Source: Clostridiales bacterium NK3B98 (GTDB lineage Bacteria > Bacillota > Clostridia > Oscillospirales > Oscillospiraceae). Taken from it: a stretch of DNA of 34,114 nt. Below the pieces are notes generated by a model. That model did not search any database, was not told where the DNA came from, and saw nothing but the letters and a program-made list of their open reading frames with translations. A program made the position numbers and the translations under genes. Below, piece after piece: positions 1-8,112 of the stretch. Positions within the stretch are counted from its first letter, which is position 1; each line of letters starts with the position of its first letter. Location: the NCBI GenBank assembly GCA_000421005.1, contig ATWA01000024.1:1-34114 (forward strand), given 5' to 3'.

Positions 1-78
1 AAATCCTTATCTGGTGCTTCGTTTGTTTCACGTTGTTTAATTTACAAGATACAGGCGCCGCTCGCTCTCGCGAACAGC
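1..78 (-). promoter_or_regulatory. Probable rRNA operon leader (boxA-like), reading off the left edge
   Basis: Read on the minus strand, this stretch lies downstream of two strong promoters and contains GTATCTTGTAAATTAAACAA. That resembles the ATCTTTGAAAATTGAACA-type boxA/leader sequence found before 16S or 23S rRNA in Clostridia. No rRNA body is inside the window, so the rRNA assignment is inference from promoter strength and leader resemblance. Confidence 0.5.
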
Positions 79-84
79 TTATTT

Positions 85-113
85 ATTATATCCACTCAAC
101 CGCCGTTTGTCAA
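85..113 (-). promoter_or_regulatory. Promoter P2, perfect sigma-A consensus
   Basis: On the minus strand, TTGACA (108-113) and TATAAT (85-90) are separated by exactly 17 nt. Both hexamers match the sigma-A consensus perfectly. Transcription would start near 78 and run left out of the window. It is the promoter nearer the leader of a tandem pair. Confidence 0.85.
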
Positions 114-190
114 TACCTTTTTTCGATTTTTTTGAAATCTTTTTCAGGTCAATCGGCTTGTGGTGGGCTGCCCTCGCGGACAGCTTGCAT

Positions 191-219
191 ATATTACCAC
201 TCGCCAACTGGTTTGTCAA
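191..219 (-). promoter_or_regulatory. Promoter P1, near-perfect sigma-A consensus
   Basis: On the minus strand, TTGACA (214-219) and TAATAT (191-196) have a 17-nt spacer. It lies 106 bp upstream of P2, and the two promoter regions are imperfect direct copies that also share CTCGCG, ACAGCTT and CCACTC. Tandem promoters of this strength are typical of rRNA operons. The rest of 120-298 is T-rich on the plus strand and shows no gene. Confidence 0.8.
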
Positions 220-298
220 CGGTTTTTTGGGATTTTTTCTGTCTTTTTTTCGTCTTTTTCTCCTCTCTAAATCTTGTGTCTCTTTCTTGTTTCTTCCA

Positions 299-1384
299 CT
301 ATATCTGCCCTTTCATTTTGGCCAACGCTGCACCTGTCAGGGGGAGCAGATAGCACACTGTCAAATTCACATATTGCAGTCTGTTCAGCATCACGAAACG
401 GACTGCGGCGGCATTTCCGCTCTCCCACTGGGCAAGGGCAATGGTCAGCACCACCACACCGGTCAGCAGCCATTTCCCTCCCTTTCTTTTGATGGCAAAA
501 CGGATATAGTCCTGTGAAACCGCCGTCATTCCCGCAATCCACACCACGTCGGACAGCACCCACACCGCCACCACCAGCGCTTCAATCCGCTCGAACACCT
601 CCAGCAGGTAGATTTCCTTGGCGGCGCTGAACAGGGGGATTTGCAGCCTTGCCGCCGTCTGCCAGCCAAACATGCCGATCACCACCACCCGCAGGGCGGT
701 CATGGTCAGGGCGCTGGCTGTCAGCCACAGCAGCAGCTTTTTCCAACCCTCCGGTTCTTTGCAAGGCTCTGTTCTGCTGAGCAGAAGCAGCAGCATAGGC
801 GCTTCCACCCCCAGCACCGGGAGCGCCCCCTTCGCCATACTCTGCCATCCTCCCGTCCAGAATGGCCAGAGGTGATAGAGGCGGAGATCCGGCAGAGAGA
901 GCGCCACCAACAGCATCAGAGCGCCTCCTATTATATAAAGGTATACACAGGCCATTCTGCAGATGGCTCCCATGCCCAAATCGCAGGCGCGCCACACCAG
1001 TGCCATCACCCCCAGAAGGAAGATCCAGACGGAGGTATCCTGATAGACGGAGGCAATAATGCTCTCACTGTAATACCGCAGCGCCGCAGCGCTCACCACA
1101 ATCGCCCACAGCCCGGTGATAAACGTCACCGCATCCCCCGCTTTTCTTCCAAATGCCAGGGTGTACAGCCGGGGCAGCCCTGCCCCCTCCGGCAGTCTTC
1201 TGCACACCCCCAGCAAAACCGCTGTGACCCCCAGCAGCAGGGGCAGCGCCAGCAGGGGCGGCACCCATCCGCCCTGCCTGGCATCCTCTGACCAACTCCC
1301 CGGCACCACCCGGAACATGGGCGCCAGCAATCCGCAGTAGACCAGCCCGCCCAGCGCCCGGGCGCTGATGTGTTCCTCCCTCAT
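299..1384 (-). CDS. gerKB: Spore germination permease, GerAB/GerKB family
   Basis: The 361-residue protein is almost wholly hydrophobic with about ten membrane segments, matching the spore germination permease family (an APC-type transporter fold). In the spore inner membrane the B subunit is thought to bind the germinant and work with the A and C subunits. Its ATG overlaps the gerKC stop by four bases (ATGA, 1381-1384), so translation is probably coupled. It is the last gene of the operon, in the A-C-B order of Bacillus subtilis gerK. The germinant cannot be told from sequence. No clear terminator hairpin follows before the promoters at 191-219. Confidence 0.88.
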   Translation of the reverse strand: MREEHISARALGGLVYCGLLAPMFRVVPGSWSEDARQGGWVPPLLALPLLLGVTAVLLGVCRRLPEGAGLPRLYTLAFGRKAGDAVTFITGLWAIVVSAAALRYYSESIIASVYQDTSVWIFLLGVMALVWRACDLGMGAICRMACVYLYIIGGALMLLVALSLPDLRLYHLWPFWTGGWQSMAKGALPVLGVEAPMLLLLLSRTEPCKEPEGWKKLLLWLTASALTMTALRVVVIGMFGWQTAARLQIPLFSAAKEIYLLEVFERIEALVVAVWVLSDVVWIAGMTAVSQDYIRFAIKRKGGKWLLTGVVVLTIALAQWESGNAAAVRFVMLNRLQYVNLTVCYLLPLTGAALAKMKGQI

Positions 1385-2520
1385 GGCTCTCCCTCTCCCA
1401 TTGCGGCAGACGCTCCGGTGTCATAGGTGCGCCCCAGCTCCCCGGACAGCTCCGCCTTTACCTGTAATTCTGGAAAATATTTCCAATTACCATCAATCTG
1501 TTTCTGCCAAAGGGGATGGGCGCAGACCAGAGTTCGGCGCAGGTGGAGAAAATCGCATTCCTCCTGCTGACTGCGCTGCAATGCCATGGCACAGACCTCT
1601 TGCAGCCTGTCCAACCATATGCGGCGCAGCCCCTCCATCTGGTCTTGGTTGTTGGCATCCCAGCCCTCGGGCAGCTGGGTCACCTTGCCGTAGACCTCCA
1701 GCTTTGCGGTAAATCCCGCCAGCCGTTCCCCGTCCCATTCCGGGATAAATCTGCACTGTGATTTCACCAACTGCACCCCTGCTTTGCCCTCCGGCAGCTC
1801 CAATTCCCACGCCTCCTTCTGGTCGTATCCCGCCAGCAGGCAGACGCCCCGGCTTTCCTCCCGGGTGAAATATCCTCCCAGCCTGCCCTGCTCCATCCAG
1901 CCCAGACCGGAAAAGACCAGCTCTTTCCCCTGCAATTCCAGCACCGGGAGCAGGGCTGCGCCGTTGTCCTGGGTGTCGCTGAGGTAATTTCGCAGCAGAA
2001 ACGGCCAGTGGTCGCCCCCCATGGCCCGGTTTTCGCTAAAGACGGTGAGCCGCTGGGTGGGGGTGGTATTTGCATCCGCCACAGTCCGCAGTGCCTGTTC
2101 TCCTGTGCCGCCTTTCAGCAGAAAGAGCTTGGTTCCGGTACGCACCGAGCCGTCCCGTTCCAGATAGTCGCACACTGGGGAAATTCCTGCCTTTGCCAGC
2201 GCCTCTCCGATGACGCACTCCTCCACATGGCCGTATTCCAGCCGTCCCTCTCCCCGGCCGTCCAGTGCGGACACCGCTCCAAACAGCGTCTCTGCCTTTT
2301 CGTTGAGCAGCACAGGAGGCCGGGTCTCCCCGCCAGTGGTCTCCTTTTGCAGGTCGCCGCAGACGGTGAGGGAAATCTCTCCCCCCTCCCCTGCGTCCAC
2401 CGCTATGGTGCGTACCAGCTCCACCTCCGCAATGTTCACCGCTTTGGGCAGCAGCCGCCCGGCGCATCCGGTGAGCAAAACACACAGGCAGAGGGGCAGA
2501 ATCACCCGCCCCCTCACCAT
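1381..2520 (-). CDS. gerKC: Spore germination lipoprotein, Ger(x)C family
   Basis: The 379-residue protein starts MVRGRVILPL with a signal peptide and a lipobox ending in LLTGC (Cys19 lipidated), followed by the VNIAEVELVRTIAVDAG strand typical of Ger(x)C proteins. It is expected on the outer face of the spore inner membrane as the third receptor subunit. An upstream in-frame extension to 2721 exists but would bury the signal peptide. The start at 2520 has GGAGAAG just upstream and overlaps the end of gerKA by 7 bp. Neighbours gerKA and gerKB complete the receptor. Confidence 0.88.
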   Translation of the reverse strand: MVRGRVILPLCLCVLLTGCAGRLLPKAVNIAEVELVRTIAVDAGEGGEISLTVCGDLQKETTGGETRPPVLLNEKAETLFGAVSALDGRGEGRLEYGHVEECVIGEALAKAGISPVCDYLERDGSVRTGTKLFLLKGGTGEQALRTVADANTTPTQRLTVFSENRAMGGDHWPFLLRNYLSDTQDNGAALLPVLELQGKELVFSGLGWMEQGRLGGYFTREESRGVCLLAGYDQKEAWELELPEGKAGVQLVKSQCRFIPEWDGERLAGFTAKLEVYGKVTQLPEGWDANNQDQMEGLRRIWLDRLQEVCAMALQRSQQEECDFLHLRRTLVCAHPLWQKQIDGNWKYFPELQVKAELSGELGRTYDTGASAAMGEGEP

Positions 2521-3962
2521 TTGCTTCTCCGGTTGATGGGGTGGAGCAGCTCCGGGCGGTGTTTCTGCTCCCTGAGGGGAACTGCCACAGCGATTCCCCA
2601 CCCCAGATAGGGTACGCTCAGGGATTCCAGCCCGGACAGGTGGAGCACCAGCGCCCCGCCCCCCAAGGTCAGACCGAAAATGCCCAGCACAGAGGCCAAC
2701 GCTCCCAGCGCCAGCCGCCACAGCCGCAGGGCGTTGGCAAAGTCCTGATTGGGGATGGTAAATCCGGTAATCCCCGCCACCGCCACCACGATCACCACCG
2801 CCGGGGAGACGATCTTTGCCTCCACCGCCGCCTGACCTACCACCAGTCCGCCGATGATGGACACCGTCTGTCCGATGGTCTTGGGCAGGCGCAGCCCCGC
2901 CTCCTGCAAAATTTCAAAGGCAAACAGCATTCCCATCACCTCAAAGGCCACAGGAAAGGGCACATCCCGCTCACTGGTGATGATGGACATGGCAAGCTGG
3001 GTGGGAATCAGCTCCACATGGAAGGTAGCTACCGCAATATAGAACCCCGGCAGCAGCAGGGTCACCCCCATACAGATCCAGCGCAGCACATTTAAGGCCG
3101 CAGACGCCAGATAGTGATACGCCCTGTCCTGAGGTGCCCGGAGAAATTGCCCCATCTCCACCGGAACCACGCAGCCCAGGGGGATTCCGTCGCAAATCAC
3201 CGCCACTCTTCCCTCTAACAATCCCTGACACACCCTGTCCGGGCGCTCGGTGAACAGCACCCGGGGAAAGGCGCTGCTTCTGGGGGCGGAAAAATGCTCC
3301 TCCAGTTCCGCCGGGGTGAGCATCCCCTCCTGATTCATCCCTGCCAGAATTTCCGCCGCCCGTTGGGGCAGCGCCGGGTCACAGATATTCTCCAGCCACA
3401 GCAGCTCCACCGGGGTGAGGGTCTGCCGCCCTACGATCTCCCGGCGCACCCGGAGGAAGGGGGAGTGCAGTCTCCGGCGAATCAGGGCGGTATTGGTGCG
3501 CACCGATTCCACAAAGCTGTCCTTTGCCCCTTTTCCCTCGCTCTCGTTGTCCGGCTGGGACACCGCCCGCTTTTCCTCGCTCTCCACCATGCAGGTGACC
3601 ACCCCGTCCGGAAGAAACAGGGCGCAGCAGCCCTTGAGCATGGCGTCCACCGTGGGAGACAGCTCCCGCTGAAGCTGGGCATTCTGGCTCCACACGCCCC
3701 CCTTTACCACCGCTGAGGCGGGGCTCTGTCCCGGCTGTAGCGTCAGCTGGGACAGGGGGCGGAGGATATAGTCGTTGAGCCGCTCTGTGCGCACCATCCC
3801 GTCTATCCAGCAGACGGTGACGCAGTCCCACCCCGCAGGGCGCACCTGTTTTGCGGCAAAGTCGGCGCAGTCGGAAAATACCTGCTTCACCCGCTCCAAC
3901 GTCAGCTCCCCTGACAATTCCGGTATCCGTCTGGGATGCCGGGGCAGTCCCTTTTCCTCCAC
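2514..3962 (-). CDS. gerKA: Spore germination receptor A subunit, GerA family
   Basis: From 3962 the protein is 482 residues. A soluble N-terminal half contains the GerA-family stretch WIDGMVRTERLNDYIL and the segment ERPDRVCQGLLEGRVAVICDG. The C-terminal half has about five membrane segments, including a typical LPGFYIAVATFH and an LPKTIGQTVSIIGGLVVGQAA stretch. It forms the germinant receptor with gerKC and gerKB downstream. The start is uncertain. GTG at 3962 has the best ribosome site (AAAGGAG, 9 nt spacing) and gives the usual family length; ATG at 3989 and GTG at 4028 are in frame but have weak sites. It is divergent from the dnaD-like gene. Confidence 0.9.
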   Translation of the reverse strand: MEEKGLPRHPRRIPELSGELTLERVKQVFSDCADFAAKQVRPAGWDCVTVCWIDGMVRTERLNDYILRPLSQLTLQPGQSPASAVVKGGVWSQNAQLQRELSPTVDAMLKGCCALFLPDGVVTCMVESEEKRAVSQPDNESEGKGAKDSFVESVRTNTALIRRRLHSPFLRVRREIVGRQTLTPVELLWLENICDPALPQRAAEILAGMNQEGMLTPAELEEHFSAPRSSAFPRVLFTERPDRVCQGLLEGRVAVICDGIPLGCVVPVEMGQFLRAPQDRAYHYLASAALNVLRWICMGVTLLLPGFYIAVATFHVELIPTQLAMSIITSERDVPFPVAFEVMGMLFAFEILQEAGLRLPKTIGQTVSIIGGLVVGQAAVEAKIVSPAVVIVVAVAGITGFTIPNQDFANALRLWRLALGALASVLGIFGLTLGGGALVLHLSGLESLSVPYLGWGIAVAVPLREQKHRPELLHPINRRSKW

Positions 3963-4070
3963 GAAATCCCGCTCCTTTCCTGTGTGCATCACAGCTTTTC
4001 TTCGCTCTAGTTTGGCGGTTTTTTCCACCGTCTATTCCCTGCAAACCTGACTATTTTTGGGGAATTTCTG

Positions 4071-4099
4071 TTGTGTGGAAGGGTGTTTTGTAGTAAAAT
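4071..4099 (+). promoter_or_regulatory. Possible promoter for the dnaD-dnaC pair
   Basis: TTGTGT (4071-4076) and TAAAAT (4094-4099) are separated by 17 nt, about 70 bp before the dnaD-like start. The -10 is good and the -35 only partial. It lies in the divergent gap between gerKA and dnaD, the only non-coding DNA available for a promoter. Confidence 0.5.
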
Positions 4100-4169
4100 A
4101 GGAGGCGGGTAACAGGCAGGCATATTCTCGCCTTTTTCCCCTTATTTTGACATTTACAGGGGTGCTTTT

Positions 4170-5126
4170 ATGCCCGTTCAACAGATACACATGAACAATC
4201 TCTCCGTCTCCATGGACATCGCCTCGGTGGACAGGCTTTTGCAGCTGGGCAGCGGGGATGCCGCTCTGCTCTATCTCTACCTGCTGCGGGTCAATGGGGA
4301 ATATGACCCCGCCGCCGCAGGCCGTCAGCTTCGTCGCAGCCGGGGACAGTTGGACACCGCCATGGCCCAATTGCAGGAGGTAGGGCTTACCTCCGGAGCG
4401 CTGCTGCCGGTGACCGACCCGCCCGCCCCCTCTCCGGAGCAGGCGCCGGAGTACACCTCTCAGGACATTCTCTCCGAGCTGAAGGACACCTCCAGCACCT
4501 TTGCCGCTCTGCTCCACGAGGTAGAGACGGTATTGGGGCGCAAGCTGACCACCTCCAACACCGCCGCTCTGCTGGAGCTTTACGACCATGTGGGGCTGCC
4601 CTCTGAGGTGGTGCTGACGCTGGTGAACTGGCTCAACGAGAAAAACCAGAAGAAGTACGGCACCGGAAAGCGGCTGTCCATGACGCTGGTGAAGCGGGTT
4701 GGCTACCAGTGGAAGGAGCACGGATACGACACCCTGGAGGCCGCCGACGAGTACATCAAAAGCTGTGACCTGCGGGAGACTCAGGTGGGTGCTGTGCTGG
4801 CCGCCTGCGGCATTCACGGGCGGGCGGCGCTGGCCACCGAGGGCAAGTACATCGGCGCATGGCTGGACTGGCAGTTCCCCCCGGAGACGGTGGCCATTGC
4901 CTACGACATCACCATGACCAATCTGGGGCGGATGGATTGGCGGTACTGCAACGCCATTCTCCGGAAATGGCACGAGAAGAATCTTCACACCCCGGAGGAA
5001 GTGGCCCAGGAGCGCAAGCCCGCTCAGGGGCGGCAGATTCAGCGCCCTGCCACCCCCGCCTCCGCCGATTCCCGGGAGAATCAGGCAGAGATGCGCCGTC
5101 TGTTGCAGCGGCTGAACGACAATTGA
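4170..5126 (+). CDS. dnaD: DnaD-like primosomal protein
   Basis: The 318-residue protein has an N-terminal winged-helix-like region (about 1-75), a Pro-rich linker, then two DnaB_2/DnaD C-terminal-type helical domains (about 105-185 and 190-265). The second contains the family motif YxxxIxxxW as YCNAILRKW. DnaD/DnaB-type proteins remodel DNA and help recruit the replicative helicase during initiation and restart in Firmicutes. The basic, unstructured tail (about 270-318) is ordinary for the family. ATG at 4170 follows AGGGGTG. The helicase-loader-like ATPase starts 16 bp after its stop, so the two form an operon whose products probably act in the same step. Confidence 0.85.
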   Translation: MPVQQIHMNNLSVSMDIASVDRLLQLGSGDAALLYLYLLRVNGEYDPAAAGRQLRRSRGQLDTAMAQLQEVGLTSGALLPVTDPPAPSPEQAPEYTSQDILSELKDTSSTFAALLHEVETVLGRKLTTSNTAALLELYDHVGLPSEVVLTLVNWLNEKNQKKYGTGKRLSMTLVKRVGYQWKEHGYDTLEAADEYIKSCDLRETQVGAVLAACGIHGRAALATEGKYIGAWLDWQFPPETVAIAYDITMTNLGRMDWRYCNAILRKWHEKNLHTPEEVAQERKPAQGRQIQRPATPASADSRENQAEMRRLLQRLNDN

Positions 5127-5142
5127 CAGGAGGTGAATCCCC

Positions 5143-6138
5143 ATGCCCTATCAGGGAACTGTAATCCGTGCTGCCACCCAGCAGCTTCGCACCGACGAGC
5201 AGCGCCACCGGGCGGAATTTGACCGCCGGAGGCAGCGGCTTTACCGTCAGTACCCCCGTCTGCAGGAGATTGACCGCCTGCTGGTGAAAACCGTCCGGGA
5301 TGCCTCCATGACCGCCTTGCAGCAGGGGGTGGACCCCATGCCCGCCTTGCAGCGTGCCAGAGAGGAAAATCAGGCGTTGCAGCAGGAGCGGGGTATCCTG
5401 CTCACCGAGCACGGCTACGATGCCAACGCCCTCACCTATCAGCCCCTCTGCCCCCTGTGCAACGACCGGGGCTGGCGTGGCTCGGAGATGTGCGAATGTC
5501 TCCGGGAGCGCTGCGGCAGGGAGCAGATTCGCAACCTCTCCTCCATGCTGGATTTGGGCAACCAGTCCTTTGACACCTTTGATTTGTCCTATTACTCCCG
5601 GCTCTACGACGCCACCATCGGCACCTCCCCCCGGCAGCAGATGGAGCTGGTGCTGGATGTGTGCTATGCCTTTGGGGACAAGTTTGGGCGCAAGGGGATG
5701 GAAAACCTGTTTCTCACCGGAGCGCCCGGTCTGGGCAAGACCTTCCTCTCCGCCGCCATCGCCCGGGTGGTCAGCGAAAAGGGATACAGCGTGGTCTATG
5801 ATTCCGCCGTCAATGTGTTCGCCCGGTTTGAGGCGGACAAGTTCGGACGGGACGAGCATGCCAAGGATGACATTGAACGCTATCTCACCTGCGACCTGAT
5901 GATTCTGGACGATTTGGGCAGCGAGATGAACTCCCCGCTGGTACAGACTGCCCTCTATCAGCTCATCAACACCCGGCTGCTCCACCAGCGCAAGACGGTC
6001 ATTTCCTCCAACCTGTCCATGAACGACATCACCAAGCGCTATTCTCCCCAGATTGCCTCCCGGCTGGGTGGCGACTATACCCCCCTCTATTTCTACGGCG
6101 ACGACATTCGCCGTCAGAAGCGGGAACGGGGACAATAA
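5143..6138 (+). CDS. dnaC: DnaC/DnaI-type helicase-loader ATPase
   Basis: The 331-residue AAA+ protein has a helical N-terminal region (1-95) and a zinc-finger-like cluster (C103, C106, C117, C119). The ATPase domain has Walker A GAPGLGKT (193-200), Walker B LMILDDLGSE (about 252-261) and a sensor/Arg-finger stretch SNLSMNDITKRYSPQIASRL. This matches DnaI/DnaC loaders that place the replicative helicase on DNA, and is also related to IstB. Lack of a transposase neighbour and pairing with a DnaD-like gene favour the loader role. ATG at 5143 has a strong AGGAGGTG site. A terminator follows at 6158. Confidence 0.87.
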   Translation: MPYQGTVIRAATQQLRTDEQRHRAEFDRRRQRLYRQYPRLQEIDRLLVKTVRDASMTALQQGVDPMPALQRAREENQALQQERGILLTEHGYDANALTYQPLCPLCNDRGWRGSEMCECLRERCGREQIRNLSSMLDLGNQSFDTFDLSYYSRLYDATIGTSPRQQMELVLDVCYAFGDKFGRKGMENLFLTGAPGLGKTFLSAAIARVVSEKGYSVVYDSAVNVFARFEADKFGRDEHAKDDIERYLTCDLMILDDLGSEMNSPLVQTALYQLINTRLLHQRKTVISSNLSMNDITKRYSPQIASRLGGDYTPLYFYGDDIRRQKRERGQ

Positions 6139-6157
6139 CCAAACTTCACCCTTCTCT

Positions 6158-6189
6158 CACCCTTTCCCTGCGGGAAGGGTGATTTTTTT
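6158..6189 (+). terminator. Rho-independent terminator after dnaC
   Basis: The inverted repeat CACCCTTTCCC / GGGAAGGGTG (one bulged T) has a 3-nt loop and is followed by ATTTTTTT. It separates the dnaD-dnaC operon from noc. Confidence 0.85.
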
Positions 6190-6315
6190 GGATTTGTTTC
6201 GTTTTCCCGGCAATTCCACCGATTCTTTTTGGGGAATCCATCGACGAAGTTCACATTGTTTTGTGACGGGAAATTGCTATCCTGTTTGCATCCAAACTGA
6301 TGCGAAAGGAACGTG

Positions 6316-7161
6316 ATGGGAAATATGGCTTTGCCCCGTCTTCGCAGCCCGTTGGACAGCCAGCGGGTGCTCTATCTCCCGGTGTGGGAGATTCGACCCA
6401 ACCCCAACCAGCCCCGCACCTATTTTTCCCAGAAGGGTCTGGAAGAGCTCTCCGCCTCCATCCGGGAGCATGGCATTTTGCAGCCCCTCACCGTGCGCCG
6501 TCTGGACGGGCACAGCTATGAGCTGATTTCCGGGGAGCGGCGGCTCCGGGCGGCAAAGCTGCTCCATCTGGACACAGTGCCCTGTATTCTCATCCGGGTG
6601 GACGAGCTGGAATCCTCCCTGCTGTCTCTGATTGAAAACATTCAACGGCGGGACCTGGACTTTGTGGAGGAGGCCTACGCCATTGACCAGCTGGTGAGCA
6701 CCTATCACCTCTCTCAGGAGGAGGCCGCCCGAAAGCTGGGCAAGAGCCAATCCGCCGTGGCCAACAAGCTGCGGCTGCTGCGGCTCACCCCGCCTGTGCT
6801 GGATGCCATGCGCCGCAACGGACTGACCGAACGCCACGGACGTGCGCTGCTCCGTCTGCCAGAGGAACAGCGCCCGGAGGTATTGGAGCAGATCATCGAC
6901 CAGCACCTCACCGTCTCCCGCACGGAAGAACTTGTGGAGCAGCTTCTTCTCCCCCCTGCCCCGGCCTGCGGGGAAAAGACGGTTCCCCGGCGGAGAATGA
7001 CGCCCATGGTGCGGGATGTGCGGCTCTTTCTCAACACCATCGACCGGGGGGTGGATGTGATGCAGCGCTCCGGGTTTGGCGTGGTGTGCGAAAAGCGGGA
7101 GATCAACGGAGAGCTGGTGCTGATGATTCGGGTGCCCAAGCGTGTTTCACGTGAAACATAG
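6316..7161 (+). CDS. noc: ParB-family CTPase, Noc-like nucleoid occlusion protein
   Basis: The 281-residue ParB/Spo0J-fold protein has an N-terminal CTP-binding domain with PNPNQPR (29-34) and GERRLRA (73-79). These are followed by ENIQRRDL and a helix-turn-helix (about 132-155) containing GKSQSAVANKLRLL, a sequence typical of Noc. Noc binds DNA and delays septation over the nucleoid; Spo0J marks the origin. Calling it Noc rather than a second ParB rests on this motif and on the separate spo0J downstream. The long amphipathic N-terminal helix of Bacillus Noc is not obvious. ATG at 6316 follows AAAGGA; GTG at 6313 is adjacent. Its last codons and stop lie within or beside a parS site. Confidence 0.78.
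   Translation: MGNMALPRLRSPLDSQRVLYLPVWEIRPNPNQPRTYFSQKGLEELSASIREHGILQPLTVRRLDGHSYELISGERRLRAAKLLHLDTVPCILIRVDELESSLLSLIENIQRRDLDFVEEAYAIDQLVSTYHLSQEEAARKLGKSQSAVANKLRLLRLTPPVLDAMRRNGLTERHGRALLRLPEEQRPEVLEQIIDQHLTVSRTEELVEQLLLPPAPACGEKTVPRRRMTPMVRDVRLFLNTIDRGVDVMQRSGFGVVCEKREINGELVLMIRVPKRVSRET
7143..7158. other. parS: parS site 1 (perfect)
   Basis: TGTTTCACGTGAAACA is the exact 16-bp parS palindrome bound by Spo0J/ParB. It encodes the last five residues of noc (VSRET) and abuts its stop codon. Confidence 0.93.
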
Positions 7162-7180
7162 GGGTTTCTCCTTTTTCCAT

Positions 7181-7196
7181 TGTTTCACGTGAAACA
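7181..7196. other. parS: parS site 2 (perfect)
   Basis: A second exact TGTTTCACGTGAAACA lies 38 bp after the first, in the gap between noc and soj. It is upstream of the soj promoter, so ParB loading here could also influence soj transcription (inference). Confidence 0.93.
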
Positions 7197-7219
7197 CAAC
7201 GATTTCTCCCCTTTGGTAT

Positions 7220-7235
7220 TGTTTCCCGTGAAACA
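7220..7235. other. parS-like site 3 with one change
   Basis: TGTTTCCCGTGAAACA differs from parS at one position (A to C). The change gives TTTCCCGTGAAA, intermediate between parS and the Noc site ATTTCCCGGGAAAT. It lies 39 bp after site 2, so the three sites are evenly spaced. Confidence 0.75.
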
Positions 7236-7260
7236 ATTCGGGGAACTTTTTCACTTGCGG

Positions 7261-7289
7261 TTGAAAATGCCCTCTGACTGTACTATAAT
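7261..7289 (+). promoter_or_regulatory. Promoter of soj-spo0J
   Basis: TTGAAA (7261-7266), a 17-nt spacer and a perfect TATAAT (7284-7289) lie 38 bp before the soj start and directly downstream of the parS cluster. Confidence 0.8.
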
Positions 7290-7326
7290 AACAGGGTGCA
7301 ATTTATGGAAGACGGCAGGTGAGAAA

Positions 7327-8085
7327 ATGGCAAAACGTGTGGTCATTGCGAACCAAAAGGGCGGCGTGGGCAAAACCACCACCGCTGTCAATCTGTCCTG
7401 TGCCCTCCACATGGCGGGCAAGCGGGTGCTGCTGTGCGACTTTGACCCTCAGGCCAACGCCACCTCCGGCTACGGAGTGGACAAGCGCACCGTCTCCCCC
7501 AGCATCTACGAGGTGCTCATTGAGGGGGCGGACGTACATCAGGCGGTGGTGCAAACCAAATGGGGGGACGTACTCCCCAGCAACAAGGCGCTGGCTGGCG
7601 CTGGGGTGGAGATGATCGCCATGGAGCGCCGGGAGCTGCTGCTCCGGGACGCACTGGAGCAATTGGACAGCGACTATGACTATATCCTGATCGACTGTCC
7701 TCCCTCTCTGGAACTGCTCACCCTGAACGGGCTGTGCGCCGGGCACACGGTGCTGGTTCCGGTGCAGTGCGAATACTATGCGCTGGAAGGGCTCAGCGAC
7801 CTGCTGTCCACCATCCGCATTGTCAAACGGAAGCTGAACCGGGGCATCGAGCTGGAGGGCGTGCTGCTCACCATGTTTGACGGGCGCACCAATCTCTCCC
7901 TTCAAGTAGCGGACGAGGTGAAGCGGCACTTCCCCGGTCAGGTGTACGCCACCGTCATTCCCCGGAATGTGCGTCTCTCCGAAGCCCCCAGCCACGGACT
8001 TCCGGTGCTGGGCTACGACCGATATTCCAACGGCGCACTGGCTTATGAAAAGCTGGCGCAGGAGTTTTTGGAACGAAACCAATGA
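7327..8085 (+). CDS. soj: ParA-family chromosome partitioning ATPase Soj
   Basis: The 252-residue protein begins MAKRVVIANQ with the deviant Walker A KGGVGKTT (11-18), followed by a DFDPQANAT loop and Walker B-like YILIDCPPS. Soj is a DNA-binding ATPase switch that with Spo0J controls origin segregation and DnaA activity in spore formers. The start at 7327 has AGGTGAG upstream and matches the family N-terminus. A longer in-frame start at 7180 begins inside parS site 2 and upstream of the promoter, so it is rejected. spo0J follows after 27 bp; the pair is an operon. Confidence 0.93.
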   Translation: MAKRVVIANQKGGVGKTTTAVNLSCALHMAGKRVLLCDFDPQANATSGYGVDKRTVSPSIYEVLIEGADVHQAVVQTKWGDVLPSNKALAGAGVEMIAMERRELLLRDALEQLDSDYDYILIDCPPSLELLTLNGLCAGHTVLVPVQCEYYALEGLSDLLSTIRIVKRKLNRGIELEGVLLTMFDGRTNLSLQVADEVKRHFPGQVYATVIPRNVRLSEAPSHGLPVLGYDRYSNGALAYEKLAQEFLERNQ

Positions 8086-8112
8086 TAGAACTGTGAGGTG
8101 GAACAACGGACT

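Noticed and set aside
25-40. Half parS site TGTTTCACGT near the left edge
   Set aside because: Only one arm matches (the other reads TGTTTA), and it lies in the rRNA-type leader, where such sequence is expected.
4029-4150. Possible sigma-G promoter for the gerK operon (GAATA near 4124 on the minus strand)
   Set aside because: No good CATNNTA -10 was found at 17-18 nt, so it is not supported beyond the expectation that ger operons use sigma-G.
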